A DNA stretch of 15,536 bases from an uncultured Pseudomonadota bacterium (GTDB lineage: Bacteria; Bdellovibrionota_B; Oligoflexia; Oligoflexales; Bog-1112). The DNA lies in NCBI GenBank assembly GCA_937896265.1, contig CALBMD010000307.1:1-15536 (forward strand), read 5' to 3'. The position numbers and the translations under genes were made by a program. The notes below the pieces were generated by a model that did no database searches, was not told the origin of the DNA, and worked only from the letters and a program-made list of their open reading frames with translations. This document shows positions 1 through 7,551 of this stretch, piece by piece. Every line of letters begins with the position of its first letter. The stretch's first letter is position 1.

Positions 1-251
1 GGTGGCTGATGTTGACGCTTGATGCTGATAAGCAAAATTTGTATTTTTCACTAACCTCAAGTGATGTGCAAGGTATTAGTGGTGGTCTGCGACTTTGGAT
101 TTTAAACCTTTTGGGTATTAAAGGAACAGAAAGGTTCAATGCAACGGAAGAGCTTTGTATGAGGCTAGCGAAGAAGCATTCTGGTAATATCCAGGTAACG
201 CGTGATAATGTCTGTAAAAAAGTTACACTTACTCTCCCCCATTTAAATTAA
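1..251 (+). CDS. 3' end of an unidentified gene (partial)
   Basis: The reading frame is open from the left edge of the window to a TAA at 249-251. The first ATG inside the window (position 9) has no clear ribosome binding site, so this is more likely the C-terminus of a longer protein than a complete 80-aa gene. The last 30 residues include KKHSGNIQV followed by VTLTLP. That faintly resembles the end of a histidine-kinase-type ATPase domain, but no G-box is visible in the portion present, so no function is assigned. The protein is soluble-looking, with no signal peptide or membrane segment in view. An AT-rich gap of 88 bases separates it from the next gene on the same strand. Confidence 0.45.
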   Translation, partial: WLMLTLDADKQNLYFSLTSSDVQGISGGLRLWILNLLGIKGTERFNATEELCMRLAKKHSGNIQVTRDNVCKKVTLTLPHLN

Positions 252-339
252 AAGAATTAAAAAATTTTTATGGCTAATAAAGAAATTTTTACGCATAATA
301 TTTAAAAAGATCTCCAACTAAATTGTTTTTAGGTGAACG

Positions 340-2073
340 TTGCGGCAATTCTCTTTGTTTGTCGTCGTAGTATGCGCTTTTGCGTCCAATGCAATCCAAG
401 GCGCTATCTTATACTATTCTGGAGTAGCTCTCGAAAAACCAAGTTACCAAGAAGTATCTGCACCTATTAAGCATGATAGTAAAGAAAGACCAAGGGAGAA
501 GAAAGAAACTTATCTTGGTCTTATAGAGCTCTCTCGTTACGAGATCCATCTGGTCTTTCCTACTGTAGCAAAGTTTCTTGCCTTGATCACACAGCATTCT
601 AGTATCAAAAGCCATATTGCTACTTGTCTTGGTCTAGATCTACTTCGTCTAGAGGATTTTTTACATACGAAATATAATCACGAGGATCAACATCACAACT
701 TTGTGAGCCTCGAAGACATTACACCGTATTTGCAGCATCCTAAGAGTGACCCTAGTTATTGCTTTGCTAAAGCTCCAGGATATCCTATTTCGTTGTATCA
801 AGATTTCTTAGAAATAGCTGAGAGCCGTTGGAAAGTTGCTAAGATAGATCGCGATGTGAAATCTTTTTTGACCGCTGGGTTACGTTTTTTGGACTTTTAT
901 GAAAGTTTAGGAAACCTCTTTCGTTCAAAAATAAAATCTCCTTTTACGTTCATTTTAGGTTCAAGTGATCGCCACTACCTCAAACACCTTGAAGAGTTAG
1001 AGCACCTTCAAAGAGACTCAAGCTCTAAAATATTATTATCTTGGCAACGAGCTCATGACCTTTTGCAGTTGCAGCATGGTACTCATGCTTGGAAGAAGTC
1101 TTTAGCCTCCATACAATTAGATCATAGTCGGCAGATGGCAGAAGTTCCTAATTATTTGAAGCGCCATCACATTGCCTTAACTCCAAGGCAAAAGTTATTT
1201 CAAGATTTAGTTAGGGTGCAGTTTAAATCCAAAGAACTAGTATTACATGAAAGTTTATCGAGGATACTTGATCGTATTAAAACAACAGCCCGTAATGCAA
1301 CAAGTTTCTATATTGATCATCTTACAGATGATGTTGCTGATAATATTGAAGATCATCGTTTTAATTTAACCTTGGCTGGTATTGAGCCCATGGATAAAAC
1401 GCAATATTTAGCTTATCGGTTGGCTAAATTTTCAGACGGTCTTTTAACTATTTCTATTACTCTCACTGGTGAAGTCACAGCCCCATTAACAGGAGGGGTA
1501 TCTGGATTGGTTTCTAATCTTGCTGTGACAGGGATCAACGGGTTCTTTTCTTTTGTTACTTCGATGATCCGTAAGCAAAAAGTAGAGCAAGCTCTTGAGC
1601 GGGCGCTCCTTCGTACTCTTATATCTGGTGTTTCAAACATGATTCCTTATATCGGTGATATCAATGACTATATCTCTGGTATTTCTGAAATTAATTTAGC
1701 TACTGGAATTGGGCAAGACCTTAAAAATATTTTCCGTGATGAAAAGCACTCAAAAATTATTGCTCCCGAAGCTATTGGTCAGGCTCTTGTGCTGCGATTA
1801 TTGCAGGAGAGAATCGAATGGCTGGAGAAAACACTCATTCCACTTGGCAAAGAGATTTATAATGATAGCCCCTTAACCGAGAAAGAACGGGTCTATTTTC
1901 TTGCATTATTGAAGAAGCTTATCGAAGCCCATAGATCTTTGGTATATCGTAGCCTAAAGGCAAGTACTCGTTATGAGTATCTACTCGCTAGAGGAAGGGT
2001 TCCTGAGTCTATGTTGCTTAATGTTGCTTACCATTACCATTATGGCAAAGCAGGACTGTCGCATCAAAATTGA
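340..2073 (+). CDS. Secreted protein of unknown function with two hydrophobic Gly-rich segments
   Basis: A 577-aa protein that I do not recognise. It starts at TTG 340, preceded by AGGTGA at 331-336; spacing is short (3 bases), but no ATG or GTG offers a better start. Residues 1-22 form a Sec signal peptide (MRQFSLFVVVVCAFASNA, then IQGA), so the product is periplasmic or exported. Residues 60-345 look mainly alpha-helical, with many Leu, His and charged residues. Two hydrophobic, glycine-rich stretches follow: about 366-408 (containing TGGVSGLVSNLAVTGINGFF) and about 424-460 (containing LISGVSNMIPYIGDINDYIS). The C-terminus (475-577) is helical and basic. The helix / hydrophobic hairpin / helix layout recalls alpha-helical membrane-inserting proteins, but that is inference only, with no family motif to support it. 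It converges with the histidine kinase gene, whose stop lies 88 bases downstream. No canonical terminator is visible between them. Confidence 0.8.
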   Translation: MRQFSLFVVVVCAFASNAIQGAILYYSGVALEKPSYQEVSAPIKHDSKERPREKKETYLGLIELSRYEIHLVFPTVAKFLALITQHSSIKSHIATCLGLDLLRLEDFLHTKYNHEDQHHNFVSLEDITPYLQHPKSDPSYCFAKAPGYPISLYQDFLEIAESRWKVAKIDRDVKSFLTAGLRFLDFYESLGNLFRSKIKSPFTFILGSSDRHYLKHLEELEHLQRDSSSKILLSWQRAHDLLQLQHGTHAWKKSLASIQLDHSRQMAEVPNYLKRHHIALTPRQKLFQDLVRVQFKSKELVLHESLSRILDRIKTTARNATSFYIDHLTDDVADNIEDHRFNLTLAGIEPMDKTQYLAYRLAKFSDGLLTISITLTGEVTAPLTGGVSGLVSNLAVTGINGFFSFVTSMIRKQKVEQALERALLRTLISGVSNMIPYIGDINDYISGISEINLATGIGQDLKNIFRDEKHSKIIAPEAIGQALVLRLLQERIEWLEKTLIPLGKEIYNDSPLTEKERVYFLALLKKLIEAHRSLVYRSLKASTRYEYLLARGRVPESMLLNVAYHYHYGKAGLSHQN

Positions 2074-2160
2074 AGCTTCAGCAGGAAAAAGTGTGGTGAA
2101 GCCATGTAGCTGGTTCTTCTCAAGAAAAGATTTTTTTGGAAAGCTTTTCGCAGGGCACAA

Positions 2161-3759
2161 TTAACCTTTGTTTAAACGAAGAAAGTAAGTAGTTCCAACA
2201 TTAGTCGGTCCTTTCCCTACAGTCAACTCTCCAGCATATTGTTCCACTAAACGGCGTGTTAGCCTGAGGCCGACTCCTTGGCGAATTTGTTCCGTTGTCA
2301 TCTGTTTCCCAGAGGCTAATTCATAGTCGGAGGCGGTCATACCAGTGCCATTGTCGCGGATGCTTAAAATGACGGTCTTTGTGTCGTCGAAAGTAATTTT
2401 CACTTCGATTTCTGGAGACGAAATAGTATTGGCAAGTAGATTTTCAATGGAATTAGTAAACAGATTGATAAAAATCTGATTTAACTCGAGTTGTGGGATC
2501 ATAACGGCTCCAAGTTCGTCAGTTAGATGTATCTCAAAATGAATGCCTTTAAGGCTAGCGGTATTGAAATGAAATTCCACAGCTCGCCGCGCTATTTCGG
2601 AAGCTTTTCTCAGCGATGCAGTGCCTTTACTCTTTGCTGGACTACGGATGCGATCCTTAACATGGGCGAGGAGATCAATAGAATGCTCGATACCATTAGC
2701 AATTTGTTCTAAGTATGGAGAAGCTTCAGGGATGTTAAGTTCCTTAAGAGCACGGGCACAATGGTCAAGGCTATGCATAGGGTTAATGAGGTCGTGAACA
2801 ACCAACCCTGCAATTTCGCCAAGTTCGGAGTAACGTTTCTTTTCTGCCCAGTTCATGATCCACGAGGACATCTCGCGTTCGCTCAGATTGATCTGATCAA
2901 TGAGCTCGTTGAGAATTTTATGATAGTGCTGGACAGATGGAAGAGTGTTAAGAGGTACGAAGTCATAGGCGTTTTTTCGCTTGCCTGGGTGAGCAAATAC
3001 TTTTTTGAGTCCAAAGAAAATTTGATCACGACTATAGGAAACTAACCTGAGGGAGAATAAAGCTGTGATGACGTTTAGGCTCAAAACAGATAAGGTTTGT
3101 TCTTGTGGAGATAGCTTGAGCTCGAATAAAACTATGCCGATCTGCAAGCAGGCGGCAAAAGCAAAAATAGCTCCTAAAAAGATAAGCTCAATGTGGGTTT
3201 CTTCATAGGTTATTTGTTCTTTTTGCTCAATGAGTGCAAAAGTGGGGCCAAGATCATAGCGGCGGTGCATATCTCCTAACAGATTGGTGAGGGAGCGGTG
3301 GCCCTCAAAATAGCTCATTCCTGCTACATAGCTGGCGATATATAAGGTCATCGCCGCTCCAAAGAAACTTGCTTGCATATAGGTCATGTCATGTTGGCAA
3401 AAAAATATGACATAGGATATGGCTGGTAGTGCACGAAGAATTGCAAAGCAGAAGAGATAGATACAGCGCTGTTTAGGAAAAGCGACAATACTTTGATAGA
3501 TGAGCGCTCGCTTTGCTGGCTCTAGTCGTCGGAATTTGGCTCCGTCTAGTTCTGGATAAAACCCTCTGGAGCCAGGAAATAAAAGTTGAAATAAAAACTT
3601 ATCACTTAGGAGAAAAAAGCCAGTAACAGCGATATCCATAGCTAAAAAAGTTAATACTTCAAATTCATTAGGTCTGAATATCAAGCACACAAAGAGGTAG
3701 GCAGTGGCAAATGAACTTGCTAATGTTAGCGAACTAACAATTTGAGATAGTCGCTTCAT
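2161..3759 (-). CDS. Membrane-bound sensor histidine kinase
   Basis: A 532-aa sensor kinase that autophosphorylates on His and should pass the phosphate to the response regulator encoded just upstream. About six hydrophobic helices occupy residues 8-28, 36-60, 97-120, 127-148, 190-214 and 221-241, so sensing is probably by the membrane domain; no large periplasmic domain or PAS domain is visible. A linker helix leads to the dimerisation domain, with the H-box VVHDLINPMHS (phosphoacceptor His322). The ATPase domain has an N-box with Asn432 and Asn436 (INLFTNSIEN), a G1 box DNGTGM (Asp469) and a G2 box GVGLRL (495-500), and ends with GTTYFLRL. All catalytic motifs are intact. The start ATG lies 7 bases after the regulator's stop, with only a weak Shine-Dalgarno, which suggests translational coupling. 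The sensed signal is unknown. Confidence 0.95.
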   Translation of the reverse strand: MKRLSQIVSSLTLASSFATAYLFVCLIFRPNEFEVLTFLAMDIAVTGFFLLSDKFLFQLLFPGSRGFYPELDGAKFRRLEPAKRALIYQSIVAFPKQRCIYLFCFAILRALPAISYVIFFCQHDMTYMQASFFGAAMTLYIASYVAGMSYFEGHRSLTNLLGDMHRRYDLGPTFALIEQKEQITYEETHIELIFLGAIFAFAACLQIGIVLFELKLSPQEQTLSVLSLNVITALFSLRLVSYSRDQIFFGLKKVFAHPGKRKNAYDFVPLNTLPSVQHYHKILNELIDQINLSEREMSSWIMNWAEKKRYSELGEIAGLVVHDLINPMHSLDHCARALKELNIPEASPYLEQIANGIEHSIDLLAHVKDRIRSPAKSKGTASLRKASEIARRAVEFHFNTASLKGIHFEIHLTDELGAVMIPQLELNQIFINLFTNSIENLLANTISSPEIEVKITFDDTKTVILSIRDNGTGMTASDYELASGKQMTTEQIRQGVGLRLTRRLVEQYAGELTVGKGPTNVGTTYFLRLNKG

Positions 3760-3766
3760 TTGCGTT

Positions 3767-4486
3767 CTAGTCAGTGTCTCTTTCCAGCTGATAAGATAGA
3801 CGATTGTATCGAATAGTCAGTTTTAGACCGCTAATTTTGTGGCGTAAATGCTTGAGGTGAACGTTTAGCACTTGTGGGCACACGCGGCAATCTTGCCAAA
3901 TTGCTTCGACGATTTCCCTGCGGCTTAATCGGTGATCATTTTTTGTTAAAAAGAGTGATAGTATTTGATACTCTTTTAAGGTTAGGCGTTCTGAAGTCTC
4001 ATTGCCTATCCTGGCGGTCATTTCTAAAGAGTCAAGTGTACATAATGCATCGTCCTTCTCTTGTTCAGAGAGGGCAGATAAGGTTTTTTGTACACGAAAA
4101 ATAAGCTCATTGGCGTTAAAAGGCTTGGTGATATAGTCAATGGCGCCCTTTTCTCGACAGTATTCAAGAGTTGCTAAATCATCAATGACGCTTACAACAA
4201 TGAACGGTAAAATAGAGGCAAATTCTGCGGAATTGTATTTTGAGAGAAAATCTACAAACGTTCCATCGTCTAAGTGTAAATCGCTAATGAGGAGCGAAGG
4301 ATTATCGAAAGCTAGCTGCTGCTGCCAATTACGATCAAAAGAATCTAGACCCTCAAAAAAAACAGTTTTAAACTTCGACCCCAAAACATCGCGATAAACA
4401 AAACGACAACCTGGGTTATCTTCAATGATCCAGATTGTTTTTTGACCAGCGATTATTGAATCGTCTTTGGTGCAAGCGGTAAGCAC
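3767..4486 (-). CDS. Response regulator, OmpR/PhoB family
   Basis: A DNA-binding response regulator of 239 aa from the start chosen here. The receiver domain (about 14-135) has the acidic pair Glu22-Asp23 (WIIEDN), phosphoacceptor Asp69 (LLISDLHLDDG), Ser99 (FIVVSVIDD) and Lys121 (DYITKPF). The winged-helix effector (about 151-236) has the typical ERLTLKEYQILSLF start and a recognition helix around VLNVHLKHLRHKI. An in-frame ATG lies 27 bases upstream at 4513, but it has no ribosome binding site and is only 3 bases from a good -10 box. GTG 4486 has GGAG six bases upstream and is the better start. The gene precedes its kinase by 7 bases in one operon. The receiver has an ordinary conserved site, so phosphorylation control is expected; the DNA target is unknown. 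Confidence 0.94.
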   Translation of the reverse strand: MLTACTKDDSIIAGQKTIWIIEDNPGCRFVYRDVLGSKFKTVFFEGLDSFDRNWQQQLAFDNPSLLISDLHLDDGTFVDFLSKYNSAEFASILPFIVVSVIDDLATLEYCREKGAIDYITKPFNANELIFRVQKTLSALSEQEKDDALCTLDSLEMTARIGNETSERLTLKEYQILSLFLTKNDHRLSRREIVEAIWQDCRVCPQVLNVHLKHLRHKISGLKLTIRYNRLSYQLERDTD

Positions 4487-4516
4487 ACTATTCTCCAAAT
4501 AAAGACTTAACATCGG

Positions 4517-4545
4517 ATAATATATAATTTTTTCTTATTTTGCAA
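4517..4545 (-). promoter_or_regulatory. Sigma70-type promoter for the two-component operon
   Basis: Reading the minus strand, TTGCAA (4545-4540) and TATTAT (4522-4517) are separated by exactly 17 bases within AT-rich DNA. Initiation would fall near 4510, giving a leader of roughly 24 bases before the GTG start at 4486 and placing GGAG correctly. This is a consensus match only. Confidence 0.6.
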
Positions 4546-4735
4546 GTCTTTTGACAAATTGTTGTAATTTTCGAACCTTGCACCTTAGAATACAAAAAAA
4601 AATCTCTTAAGAAGTAGTTTTTTGAGGGGCCTTGAACAAATAGTGTTGAGCAAAGCCTAGAACGCCAATATTCGGCGTCAAAGCAAATGCTATTAGCAAA
4701 AAATACCGTTAAAAATAACAATGAGTAGATGTTTT

Positions 4736-5086
4736 TTACATCTTGTCTTTTCTGGAGTAGTCGTCTGGACGATCGTTGGCAATCTCAGTTAGTGCATTAT
4801 TAGTGAAATCAAAGAACTTAGCTTCTTCGTTTCTGAGAGTTGAAACTAAAGAATCTGCGGGGAGCATTACCAGTTGGCCCACGAGTCTCGGGAATAGGTG
4901 AAACCTCTTCATAGATATGGTATAGCGAGTTATCCTCCGCGAGACCAATGGTCTGAATATTGTCAATAGCTTTGGAGGCTGTATGTTTAAGTTCAACAAA
5001 AAATTTATCTTGCTATCCAATTCCTTACTAAATTTAGTATCAATCAAGCACTCATTGAATCTCTGAGAGGCAAATAACCTAATCAA
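4736..5086 (-). pseudogene. Probably frameshifted gene downstream of the HTH protein
   Basis: The frame from TTG 5086 to the TAA at 4736 is open for 116 codons, but its middle (about 5005-4845) reads like out-of-frame protein, rich in Leu, Arg and Ile. Over that stretch another minus-strand frame gives a balanced, protein-like sequence (KFFVELKHTASKAIDN, then LYHIYEEVSPIPETRGPTGN) bounded by stops at 5015-5013 and 4820-4818. The original frame again looks natural at the end (RNEEAKFFDFTNNALTEIAN). The simplest reading is one gene carrying two compensating frameshifts, the first near the six-A run at 4998-5003 and the second near 4850-4830. They may be real decay or sequencing errors. The TTG overlaps the HTH gene's stop (TTGA), consistent with a former two-gene operon. 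The family is not recognised. Confidence 0.45.
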
Positions 5087-5424
5087 ATCACCCTACCGGT
5101 CAAAATCAAAAAGAGACGCCAACTTGCATATGGAATCTTTGGCTCTTCGCCTATCCATTTCCTCACAGTTCTTGCATTCGTAATACCCAACATTTTGGCA
5201 ACTTGGCTGCCTGTATATGGACGAAACGTTTCCCGGATTTCTTCGCCATTTGGTGCCTCCCAGCCTTTATCATAGAGAAGCCATGATTTAGGGATATCTT
5301 TGCCAGATTTCATCTTTTCTAGGGCCTCTAGCGTTTTTCCGATCCTCTCGATCGCCTCCATGCTGGCAACTACCCCCTGTTTTTCTAACGTAAGAAGATA
5401 AATTTTTGCTTCATTTACATCCAT
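5083..5424 (-). CDS. Small HTH protein of mobile-element type
   Basis: A 113-aa cytoplasmic protein with a helix-turn-helix near the C-terminus (about residues 70-92): YTGSQVAKMLGI, then ARTVRKWIGEEPKIPYASW. The arrangement of a 'TGSxVAxxLG' helix, 'RTVRxW', then 'IPYAxWRL' resembles small regulators often found in phages, plasmids and integrative elements; I do not know a functional name for it. The N-terminal 40 residues are a helical, Lys/Glu-rich segment that may dimerise. The ATG at 5424 is well supported by GGAG seven bases upstream. Its stop overlaps the start of the next, apparently broken, frame. It lies near a resolvase pseudogene and a perfect inverted repeat, which supports a mobile origin. 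It probably regulates its own operon, but that is inference. Confidence 0.75.
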   Translation of the reverse strand: MDVNEAKIYLLTLEKQGVVASMEAIERIGKTLEALEKMKSGKDIPKSWLLYDKGWEAPNGEEIRETFRPYTGSQVAKMLGITNARTVRKWIGEEPKIPYASWRLFLILTGRVI

Positions 5425-5485
5425 AAAGAGGCTCCGAATTTACATGGTAGGCGATCTTTTTATGCCAACCTTAACCTATTTTCGG

Positions 5486-5513
5486 TTCACTTGGAATTTC
5501 AAATCCAAGTGAA
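5486..5513. repeat. Perfect 10-bp inverted repeat upstream of the HTH gene
   Basis: TTCACTTGGA (5486-5495) and TCCAAGTGAA (5504-5513) are exact reverse complements around an 8-base AT-rich centre. It sits 62 bases upstream of the HTH gene start. No T-run follows on either side, so it does not look like a terminator. It could be an operator for the HTH protein or part of a recombination site of the neighbouring resolvase. Confidence 0.6.
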
Positions 5514-5607
5514 TGAGAAGCCAATAGACAAACGTCTTGTTGAGATTGAGAACAGACTTAAGAAGCTTGAAGGAAGAAGCGCTTGATAAATTAACGAATT
5601 GTTCCGA

Positions 5608-6021
5608 TCAATTTGGAATTACGGCTGCTCTTAGGCCAGCCATGGTTCTAGCTGCCGTTCATATTCAGCCAACGCCGCAAACCCCAAAGAAGAGCCGGCC
5701 ATTAGCGGTGCTTGTATCAATATCAGATCCAGCCCCAGAGAATACTTTGAAGCTAATATTGCGCAACCTCAGTTCCTCGACAGTTTCGACAAGATGCCTT
5801 AGATTGCGACCGAGACGATCAAGTTTCCAAACCACTAGGGTATTTCCTGGTTGCAGCGCTTTTAGGCAATTTTCTAGCCCGGGTCTCTTATCGCTTTTGC
5901 CAGAAGCGTGATCAAAATAGATTCACGATGATTTGACGCCATAACGAATGAGTTCATCAGTTTGCAGGTCGATGCTTTGAGATCCATCTGCTTTTGATAC
6001 CCGAGCGTAACCTATCAGCAT
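5608..6021 (-). pseudogene. Serine recombinase (resolvase/invertase) pseudogene
   Basis: The minus strand encodes a clear but broken Tn3-resolvase-type serine recombinase. From ATG 6021, with GGAG seven bases upstream, it reads MLIGYARVSKADGSQSIDLQ, which contains the catalytic Ser of the YARVS motif. It continues through YFDHASGKSDKRPGL, NTLVVWKLDRLGRNLRHLVE and TANGRLFF, all hallmark segments. Lesions: a TGA at 5925-5923 where the family normally has an Arg or similar codon before IYFDHASG; a frameshift after GRLFFGVCG, beyond which the family's ALAEYERQL appears in another frame; and a second shift returning to the first frame at RTMAGLRAA. Homology stops near 5623, just before the expected C-terminal DNA-binding helices, and TGA 5608-5610 closes the frame. 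It is non-functional and a sign of past mobile DNA. Confidence 0.9.
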
Positions 6022-6068
6022 TGCATCTCCATGTAAAAAAACTTAACGGTGCGATGGTTTTTCTAGTT

Positions 6069-6096
6069 TTGATTTTTTGATGAGTTTTCTTATATC
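6069..6096 (+). promoter_or_regulatory. Possible promoter for the OmpA-like/lipoprotein operon
   Basis: TTGATT (6069-6074) and TATATC (6091-6096) are separated by 16 bases in AT-rich DNA 124 bases upstream of the GTG start. The match is moderate and other AT-rich hexamers lie nearby, so this is one candidate only. The 9-mer TAACGGTGC occurs both just upstream (6043) and just downstream (about 6133) of this site. Confidence 0.25.
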
Positions 6097-6219
6097 AAAA
6101 GCATAGTATTTGAATGGTTTTCTAGACAACAAAAATAACGGTGCTTTTTTTGCCGATTATTTTTTCTAAGAAATCGTCGATGAAAAAATAAAAAACAAAA
6201 GACAAAAACGGGGGGACTC

Positions 6220-7551
6220 GTGGCATCAAATTTCTTGAAATGGACTTTCCTTCTTTTTCTCTTTTGTTTCAGCCCCCTTCTCAGGGCTGAATTGCGCATG
6301 CACTATGGTAATTTTGAACTAACGGCAAAAAAAACAGACCTTGAACAGCTGAAAAAACTTGCGATGGAGCTTAGCAATAGTGCTAACGCGGGTGTCGTTA
6401 TTCGCTACCCAGCACGGCAAGAGACGCAAGGACGCTACTACCAGTTGAGCGAAACCCGCTCCTTATATCTACTGCAGTATTTGGTGCAGCATGGCGTCGA
6501 TCCAGCGCGAATTAGCAGAGAAAAATCAGGGATATTACACCCTGAAAGTGAAGGAAAAGGTTTAAACGAAAAAAATTCAATCACAGTCACACGCACGGCA
6601 GGTTTTTCGGCACCGGTTGTGCTAGCAAAATCTGAAAAATGCTCAGCTAACAGCAGTAACAGTTACAGCGTTTATTTCTCGTTCGATAGCGCAATATTTA
6701 ATGATGAGGCTGGCCTTATCTGCTTTGCCCAAGGTCTTGCTAATGCCCCTGGCAAACTTCAGATTAGTGGTCACACCGATATGCAAGGAAACAATATCTA
6801 CAACCAGAATCTGAGCTTTCATCGTGCTCTTGTTGTCTATGAACGCATGCTACAACTTGGTTTAACTTCGACCAAGATTACTATTCTTGCTTTTGGCATG
6901 GATCAACCGATCGATCAAGGCCACAGTATAGCTGCCAACAAAGTAAATCGACGCGCTGCCTTACTTTGGATTCCAGAAATTCCAAAGCCAGCAACAGAAC
7001 CAGTTCCAGAAACTATTGTAGCAGAAAAACCGCGCGAACCATTTAAATTACCTGATTTTGACATTGTACCTTTTGCTGGTCTGATTATACCAACGGGATT
7101 CTTTGCTACTGAAGAGAAATCCGCTGTTGCCTATGGTTTGGGTATAGCTAAAAACTTTGAGCTAAAAGATGCCAATCGAGCTCGCGTAGGATTTTATTTG
7201 AGCAAAATGACTTTTAAGACGCCAAAAAACCCAGAGCTGTCCGGTTACCTTAACCTAAAAAGTTATGCCCTGCGTGCTGACTATATTTGGAATTACCAAA
7301 ACTGGTTGCCTTTTGTTGGCCTAACGCTCGGTGTCTTCCCTTGGGATGGCGAAATCACTCGCGACATCACACAAGAACAGAACACAGGTTCACGCGGTAC
7401 AGATATCGGCAGCGCTATCACTGTAGGAGCTGGATACAAGCTCGCAGAGCATTTTGAACTAGCGCCAGAACTTGCTTACTACAATATTTCCGGTGGATTT
7501 GACGGTTCATTTCTATCCATGCAACTTGCACTTTACGTGAGGATCAAATGA
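6220..7551 (+). CDS. OmpA-family outer membrane protein with two OmpA-like domains and a C-terminal barrel
   Basis: A 443-aa exported protein. The GTG start at 6220 follows a GGGGGGA Shine-Dalgarno (6210-6216). Residues 1-23 are a signal peptide (FLLFLFCFSPLLRA). Residues about 30-125 look like a degenerate OmpA-type domain (LSETRSLYLLQYLVQHGVDP) lacking the peptidoglycan-binding Asp. Residues about 148-252 are a canonical OmpA domain: YFSFDSAIF, ISGHTD (Asp187), LSFHRALVVYERM and NRRAAL (Arg245). The family uses this Asp/Arg pair to bind diaminopimelate in peptidoglycan. A Pro/Glu-rich linker (254-277) leads to about 165 residues of alternating, aromatic-rich strands ending LALYVRIK, likely an 8-stranded outer membrane barrel. 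Barrel-last is the reverse of the usual OmpA order. Its stop overlaps the start of the lipoprotein gene by four bases (ATGA), so the two are probably made together. Confidence 0.9.
   Translation: MASNFLKWTFLLFLFCFSPLLRAELRMHYGNFELTAKKTDLEQLKKLAMELSNSANAGVVIRYPARQETQGRYYQLSETRSLYLLQYLVQHGVDPARISREKSGILHPESEGKGLNEKNSITVTRTAGFSAPVVLAKSEKCSANSSNSYSVYFSFDSAIFNDEAGLICFAQGLANAPGKLQISGHTDMQGNNIYNQNLSFHRALVVYERMLQLGLTSTKITILAFGMDQPIDQGHSIAANKVNRRAALLWIPEIPKPATEPVPETIVAEKPREPFKLPDFDIVPFAGLIIPTGFFATEEKSAVAYGLGIAKNFELKDANRARVGFYLSKMTFKTPKNPELSGYLNLKSYALRADYIWNYQNWLPFVGLTLGVFPWDGEITRDITQEQNTGSRGTDIGSAITVGAGYKLAEHFELAPELAYYNISGGFDGSFLSMQLALYVRIK

Noticed and set aside
2111..2156. A possible terminator between the convergent 577-aa and kinase genes (GAAAAG ... 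CTTTTC)
   Set aside because: The stem is short and AT-rich, with a 14-base loop and no trailing T-run.
1973..2164. A 63-codon plus-strand frame overlapping the end of the 577-aa gene
   Set aside because: It has no ribosome binding site, overlaps a better supported gene by about 100 bases and ends within the opposing kinase gene.
4669..4687. A short hairpin, ACGCC/GGCGT, upstream of the two-component operon
   Set aside because: The stem is only 5 bp with no T-run or neighbouring symmetry; expected by chance.
4488..4721. A 77-codon minus-strand frame upstream of the response regulator
   Set aside because: It overlaps the promoter and the start of the regulator gene, has no ribosome binding site and is rich in Phe, Tyr, Lys and Cys as expected from AT-rich non-coding DNA.
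5537..5911. A 124-codon plus-strand open frame
   Set aside because: It is the antisense shadow of the resolvase pseudogene; the minus strand carries the unmistakable family motifs, and the plus frame is Ser/Arg/Pro-rich without similarity to anything.
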